Below are positions 59,840 through 64,000 of a stretch of 64,000 nt of DNA, in pieces (the first letter of the stretch is position 1; the number at the start of each line of letters is the position of its first letter). Source of the stretch: an uncultured Kushneria sp. (GTDB lineage Bacteria; Pseudomonadota; Gammaproteobacteria; Pseudomonadales; Halomonadaceae); contig NZ_CANMFC010000008.1 of assembly GCF_947497025.1 (NCBI RefSeq), forward strand, positions 1 to 64,000, read 5' to 3'. The translations under genes and the position numbers were made by a program. The notes below the pieces were generated by a model. It was given only the letters and a program-made list of their open reading frames with translations. It was not told the DNA's origin and ran no database searches.

Positions 59840-61042
59840 ATGGGTCATCGCGACCAAAGGAGCGCAAGGCGTGGCTCAATCGGGACGTTCGCTCTTTTTT
59901 ATCGCCTTGGCCTCTATGCCGTTGAGTTTGGTGTGGTGGGTGTTTTGCCGACCATTACCGAGCGCTACGGGGTGTCGGTCGCACATGCCGGCTGGCTGGT
60001 AGGGTTTTTCGCCTTGATCGTGGCGGTGGTCGGGCCCTTTATGGTGCTGTGGCTGAGTCGCTTTGATCGCCGCAAGGTGTTGGTGGCTGCGCTTTTGGGG
60101 TTTAGCCTGTGCAGTCTGCTTTCTGCCTGGGCCTCCAGCTTCAACATGTTGATGGTACTGAGGGTGCCGTCGGCCCTGCTGCATCCAGTATTTTTTTCGG
60201 CCGCATTTGCCGCAGCGGTAGCGCTTTATCCACCCGAACAGGCGACGCAGGCCACGGCCAGGGCGCTGGTGGGCACCAGTATGGGGCTGGTCATTGGTGT
60301 GCCCCTGACCACCTGGATTGAAGCCACCATTTCTTATGAAGCGTCATTTTATTTCTGCGCGCTGGTCAATCTGATCGCGGCCATCGGCCTCTGGCTCATG
60401 CTGCCGGCCCAGTCCAGCGAGGGGGCTGCACAGCAGGGTAGTGTGTCGAGCGTGCTGCGCAAGCCAGCCATCTGGTATTCGATTGGCGCGACGGTGGCCA
60501 TCTTCGGCGCGATGTTTTCCGTTTATAGCTACGCCGCCGAATACCTCGGGCGTATCACCGGCTTCTCGAGTCAGACCATTAGCCTTTTGCTGTTCGTCTT
60601 CGGTATCGGTGGCGTGGCCGGCAATCTGCTCGCGGGTCGCCTGCTGGGGCGATGGCAGGCAATGACGGTGCTCGGATATCCGCTGACTCTGGCAATGGCG
60701 TATCTGTTGCTGCTGATGCTGGGGTCCTCCGACATGGCGACAATGCTGCCCATCGGTTTGCTATGGGGGGCTGCACATACCAGCGGGCTTGTCGTCTGTC
60801 AGATATGGCTGGGCTCGGCGGCAACGGAGGCACCGGAGTTTGCCACCAGCCTTTTTGTCTCCTCGGCCAACTTTGGGACAGTGTGTGCCTCCTCTGTCAG
60901 TGGCTGGTTCATTGCCACCTGGGGCATGCCGGGCACGCTGGTCAGTGGCTGGAGCTTTGCGGCGGTGGGCGTGGCTTTCATACTGCTGCGTATCGTGACA
61001 GGCCATGTCTGCGATAGACAGCGCATGCAGGCATGCTCGTGA
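59840..61042 (+). CDS. MFS transporter (DHA1/AraJ-like), N-terminus possibly frameshifted
   Basis: 400 aa as read, about 12 spans: YAVEFGVVGVLPTITERYGVSVAHAGWLVGFFALIVAVVGPFMV, SRFDRRKVLV (motif A), and a second half with VFGIGGVAGNLLAGRLLGRW. The start at ATG 59840 has no Shine-Dalgarno and a polar N-terminus. GTG 59871 in another frame has AAAGGAG 8 nt upstream and reads MAQSGRSLFFIALAS, a typical MFS N-terminus, but hits a stop unless the frame shifts near 59905-59930. A small indel there is likely, so the gene may be inactive. Divergent from the broken LysR. Confidence 0.72.
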   Translation: MGHRDQRSARRGSIGTFALFYRLGLYAVEFGVVGVLPTITERYGVSVAHAGWLVGFFALIVAVVGPFMVLWLSRFDRRKVLVAALLGFSLCSLLSAWASSFNMLMVLRVPSALLHPVFFSAAFAAAVALYPPEQATQATARALVGTSMGLVIGVPLTTWIEATISYEASFYFCALVNLIAAIGLWLMLPAQSSEGAAQQGSVSSVLRKPAIWYSIGATVAIFGAMFSVYSYAAEYLGRITGFSSQTISLLLFVFGIGGVAGNLLAGRLLGRWQAMTVLGYPLTLAMAYLLLLMLGSSDMATMLPIGLLWGAAHTSGLVVCQIWLGSAATEAPEFATSLFVSSANFGTVCASSVSGWFIATWGMPGTLVSGWSFAAVGVAFILLRIVTGHVCDRQRMQACS

Positions 61043-61151
61043 GCGCGAAGGCGTCGTGAGGCGAGTGTCGCCTCGCCGGCCCGGGCTGCGTATGCTGTTG
61101 TGAGATGGGAATATCTTGTGCAGACAGGTGCCAGGGACAGGAGCAGAGGTG

Positions 61152-62573
61152 ATGGTAGAAGGCAGTCCGAATGGCGACATGCTTGATGTGATCGTGGTAG
61201 GTGGCGGTGCGACAGGCCTGGCCTGTGCGCGAGTGCTGGCCAGGGGCGGTAAACGGGTTGTGCTGCTGGAGCGGGCGTCACGTGTGGGTGGCAACATTAG
61301 CAGCCGGCGCGACGGTGACTGGCAGACCGAAATCGGTCCCAACACGTTGATCATGAAGCCACCGCTCTATCGTCTGCTTGAGGAAATGAATCTGCTGGAC
61401 GAGGTTCAGTCGGCCAACCCGACCGCCCAAAAGCGGTTTGTGGCCATGGATGGCGCGCCGGTCGCGCTACCGACCCATCTGCTGCAGGCGCTGAATAATC
61501 CACTGATCGGGCGAGAGGGCTGGTCACAGATCGTGCGCGAACCCTTCGTCAAAAAAAGTCAGGCCGAGGAGGAGAGTCTGGCCGGCTTTGTCGAGCGCCG
61601 CCTGGGAAGGCGGGTGCTGGAGCGCATGGTCGACCCCTTTGTGTCGGGCGTCTATGCCGGTGATCCGCAAAGACTCTCGGCACAGGCCGCGATGCCACGG
61701 CTGGTCGCGATCGAGCAGGAATATGGCTCGCTGATTCGCGGCGGCCTGACAAGGCTCTGGCAATCGCGTCGGGCAACGCCTGAAATGCCGGCCGAGTGGC
61801 GAGGCAAGCTGATGAGCTTTCCTTCGGGCCTTGAGCGTCTGGTCGAGCGGCTCGGGGAGGAAATCGAGACCCACGGCGGCGAGATCCAGTGCCAGTGCGA
61901 GGTGGTGGCCCTCGAAAAAGCAGGAGATCACTGGCAGGTCACCGACAGTGCAGGGCGATGCTTTCGCACGCGCGAGCTGGTGTTGGCCGTCCCGGCGCCC
62001 GTGGCGGTGAAACTGCTGGCGCCACTGGATGCGTCACTGACCGCGCCGCTTGAGGAAATCGCCTATCCGCCGGTCAACGCGATCGCTTTGGGCTTTCGTC
62101 GCGAGGACGTCACCCACGCCCTCGATGGCTTTGGCGTGCTGATTCCGAGCATTGAAAAACGCCGCACGCTGGGCGCGCTGTTTTCCTCGACGATCTTTGA
62201 AGGTCGCGCCCCGGACGGGCACTGCCTGATCAATGCGTTCATCGGCGGGCGTCGCCAGCCCGAAGCTGCCGAGGGCAGCGATGCCGAGCAGGTTCAGCAG
62301 GTGCTTTACGATCTGCGCGATCTGCTGGGCATTCGCGGCGACCCGGTCTGGCAGCAGGTCAGCCGCTGGCCGCGGGCCATTCCGCAGTATGAGCTGGGAC
62401 ATCTGGAGCGGATCAGGCGCCTGGATCAGGCGCTGGCCCACCACACAGGGCTGCACCTGGTCGGCAACTGGCGTGACGGCATTGCGGTGGGGGATTGCCT
62501 GGAAAACGGGCGAAAACTGGGAGAATTGATCGCCGGTGGTGAGTCGCGGCCGGGTCAACGCGTCAGCACATGA
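61152..62573 (+). CDS. hemG: Protoporphyrinogen oxidase (HemY-type)
   Basis: 473 aa. FAD Rossmann motif VIVVGGGATGLACARVLARGGKRVVLLE, RVGGNISSRRDGDWQTEIGPNTL, VDPFVSGVYAGDPQRLS, FPSGLERLVERL, and C-terminal LHLVGNWRDGIAVGDCLENG. It oxidises protoporphyrinogen IX to protoporphyrin IX with O2 in haem synthesis; this is the oxygen-dependent HemY form. ATG at 61152 with AGGAG 9 nt upstream; further in-frame codons upstream lack homology. Other amine-oxidase-fold roles are less likely. Confidence 0.88.
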   Translation: MVEGSPNGDMLDVIVVGGGATGLACARVLARGGKRVVLLERASRVGGNISSRRDGDWQTEIGPNTLIMKPPLYRLLEEMNLLDEVQSANPTAQKRFVAMDGAPVALPTHLLQALNNPLIGREGWSQIVREPFVKKSQAEEESLAGFVERRLGRRVLERMVDPFVSGVYAGDPQRLSAQAAMPRLVAIEQEYGSLIRGGLTRLWQSRRATPEMPAEWRGKLMSFPSGLERLVERLGEEIETHGGEIQCQCEVVALEKAGDHWQVTDSAGRCFRTRELVLAVPAPVAVKLLAPLDASLTAPLEEIAYPPVNAIALGFRREDVTHALDGFGVLIPSIEKRRTLGALFSSTIFEGRAPDGHCLINAFIGGRRQPEAAEGSDAEQVQQVLYDLRDLLGIRGDPVWQQVSRWPRAIPQYELGHLERIRRLDQALAHHTGLHLVGNWRDGIAVGDCLENGRKLGELIAGGESRPGQRVST

Positions 62574-62649
62574 CAACCTGCCCCGACTTCTGTACCGTCG
62601 CGCGTCGACATCAGCGCCGCCCTGAATCCGGTGTTGCAAAGGACCCATC

Positions 62650-63927
62650 ATGAAGACTCTCTTTCGCCTCTATATCAACACTTCCCTGATCCTGCGCGTG
62701 ACGCTGGCGCTGGTGCTGGGTGTGGTCGCCGGTCTGCTTGGCGGTGAGTACGTCACCTGGCTTTCGCCACTTGGCGATCTGCTGCTGCGCCTTCTGCAGT
62801 TTCTGATTGTACCCATAGTGCTCTTTACCCTGATGGTCGGCATCAACCAGGCCGATGTGGGCAGTATGGGCCGCCTCGGGCGCAAGGTGCTGCTGTATTA
62901 CGTGGTGACCACGGCGCTGGCGATCGTGGTAGGGCTGGCGGTCGCCACGCTGTTCGATCCGGGGCAGGGCCTGACGCTGGACACCAGTGCCAGCGTCAGC
63001 GTGCCGGAGAACCCGGGGCTGGTGCAGGTGCTGTTGAACATCGTACCCAGCAACATCGTCTCGGCGTTTGCCGAGCCCAATCTGATGGGCATCATCTTTA
63101 CCGCCGTGGTGTTCGGTCTGGCGCTGCTGTTCATGCGCACCAGTGACGCCCAGCGCGAGATGGGTGATCACCTCTATCGCCTGCTGGAGGCGCTTAATGC
63201 CGTCACGATGAAGGTGATGGCCGGCGTGTTGCATGTTGTTCCGATCGGCGTGTTTGCGATCGTGGCCAATACGGTCAGCCAGCAGGGGCTTGAGACCATT
63301 TTATCGCTGGGCGACATGGTGATGGTGCTTTACATCGCGCTCGGCGTACATCTGCTGGTCTACTGCGTATTGATGAAGCTTTTTGGCGTGCGCCTGTGGG
63401 ATTTCTTTCGCGAAGCGCGTACGCCCATGGCGACGGCCTTTGCCACCCAGAGCAGCTCCGGTGTGCTGCCGCTGAGTCTCAACGCCGCCAGTCGTATGGG
63501 GCTGCCACAGGCTCTTTATGGTTTCAGCCTGCCGCTTGGCGCCACCATCAACATGGACGGCGCGGCAATCCGGATCGCCATTTCGGCGGTGTTTGCCGCC
63601 AATGTGATGGGGACGCCGCTGGATATCGCCACCATGGCGCAGATCGTGCTGATCGGCACGCTGATCTCCATCGGCACCGCCGGGGTACCGGGGGCGGGCA
63701 TCGTCATGATTGCCACCGTTTTCTCCCAGGTGGGCCTGCCGATCGAGACCGTCGCGCTTTTGACCTCGATCGATGCGCTGGTGGGCATGGGCTGCACGGC
63801 ATTGAATGTGACCGGCGATCTGGCGGGTACGGCGCTGATTGCGCGCACCGAGCGCAAGGGCCGCACCCGATCCGGTCCATCGGCCAGGGTTCCCGTCGAA
63901 TCCGCCAAAAGGGAGCCTCGGCTGTGA
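62650..63927 (+). CDS. Dicarboxylate/amino-acid:cation symporter (DAACS family)
   Basis: 425 aa, 8 spans plus two hairpins. MATAFATQSSSGVLPLSL (Ser-rich re-entrant loop), SLPLGATINMDGAAI, GIGTAGVPGAG-type hairpin (here ISIGTAGVPGAGIVM) and LTSIDALVGMGCTALNVTGD. It imports glutamate, aspartate or C4-dicarboxylates with Na+ or H+. ATG at 62650 with GGA upstream. Its stop overlaps a GTG start of the next gene. Confidence 0.92.
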   Translation: MKTLFRLYINTSLILRVTLALVLGVVAGLLGGEYVTWLSPLGDLLLRLLQFLIVPIVLFTLMVGINQADVGSMGRLGRKVLLYYVVTTALAIVVGLAVATLFDPGQGLTLDTSASVSVPENPGLVQVLLNIVPSNIVSAFAEPNLMGIIFTAVVFGLALLFMRTSDAQREMGDHLYRLLEALNAVTMKVMAGVLHVVPIGVFAIVANTVSQQGLETILSLGDMVMVLYIALGVHLLVYCVLMKLFGVRLWDFFREARTPMATAFATQSSSGVLPLSLNAASRMGLPQALYGFSLPLGATINMDGAAIRIAISAVFAANVMGTPLDIATMAQIVLIGTLISIGTAGVPGAGIVMIATVFSQVGLPIETVALLTSIDALVGMGCTALNVTGDLAGTALIARTERKGRTRSGPSARVPVESAKREPRL

Positions 63928-64000
63928 CGACCCCGAGCACGGACTATCTGATCATCGGCGCCGGCAGCATGGGACTGGCGACCGCCGACTGGCTGGCCCG
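63924..64000 (+). CDS. FAD-dependent oxidoreductase (DAO/SolA-like), partial
   Basis: The first 25 codons only; the gene runs off the window. GTG at 63924 overlaps the symporter stop (GTGA). Translation MTTPSTDYLIIGAGSMGLATADWLA shows an FAD Rossmann motif with GSMG, as in sarcosine or N-methyl-amino-acid oxidases (SolA/DadA-like). Coupling to the symporter suggests uptake and oxidation of an amino acid or amine (inference). Confidence 0.65.
   Translation, partial: MTTPSTDYLIIGAGSMGLATADWLA

Overview
This is a GC-rich chromosomal window from a gammaproteobacterium. Gene content (dusC, a LexA-like protein, smc-zipA-ligA, mnmC, the yciI/yciB/PHP/yciO cluster, argA, glrK-yfhG-glrR, guaB-guaA, HemY-type hemG) and the number of sodium/solute transporters fit Oceanospirillales, most likely Halomonadaceae (Halomonas/Kushneria-like). 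The assignment is an inference from gene style; nothing was searched.

Layout. 1-10.5 kb: tRNA-Arg, dusC, a YigZ-family gene and a LexA/UmuD-like autoprotease on the minus strand, diverging from smc-zipA-ligA-yheU. 10.5-14.6 kb: a 2-hydroxycarboxylate transporter diverging from a CitA/CitB-type two-component system. 14.6-25.7 kb: mnmC, yciI-yciB, a PHP phosphoesterase with yciO, a zinc-ribbon potassium channel, a PAS-EAL protein, a CYTH phosphatase and a DUF47-Pit phosphate-uptake pair. 25.9-36.2 kb: argA, a regulatory/RNA region, glrK-yfhG-glrR, xseA, guaB and guaA. 36.2-47.1 kb: an accessory block behind the guaA terminator with a 1951-residue DUF4011/SF1-helicase/nuclease/DUF3320 protein (probable anti-phage function), GNAT and MFS genes, and a cluster of broken genes (a chimeric GNAT/DUF2252 remnant, a frameshifted RhuM gene, and a DUF2252 gene with an in-frame TAG). 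47.3-64 kb: an MscS channel, a periplasmic sugar-dehydrogenase-like protein, three MFS transporters, redox enzymes (AKR, two SDRs, a YghU-type GST), a LysR gene broken by a 56-bp tandem duplication, hemG, a dicarboxylate/amino-acid:cation symporter and the start of an FAD oxidoreductase.

Most interesting signal. The 740-bp gap between argA and glrK holds two perfect and one near-perfect TGTC-N10-GACA sites (the motif reported for GlrR in enterobacteria), then a strong sigma-54 -24/-12 element, then about 340 nt of hairpin-rich sequence ending in a strong intrinsic terminator. All of this lies immediately upstream of glrK-yfhG-glrR. It is the arrangement of the enterobacterial glmY small-RNA locus, but the RNA itself is not recognisably GlmY. 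I propose a GlrR/sigma-54-controlled small RNA in this lineage.

Second is the helicase-nuclease downstream of guaA, whose N-terminal part carries a Cys/His/Asp pattern resembling a transglutaminase-type active site. Other useful details are a CTG start for a YqaA-like gene, an inverted pair of DnaA-box-like 9-mers upstream of mnmC, and several well-delimited pseudogenes with visible causal lesions.
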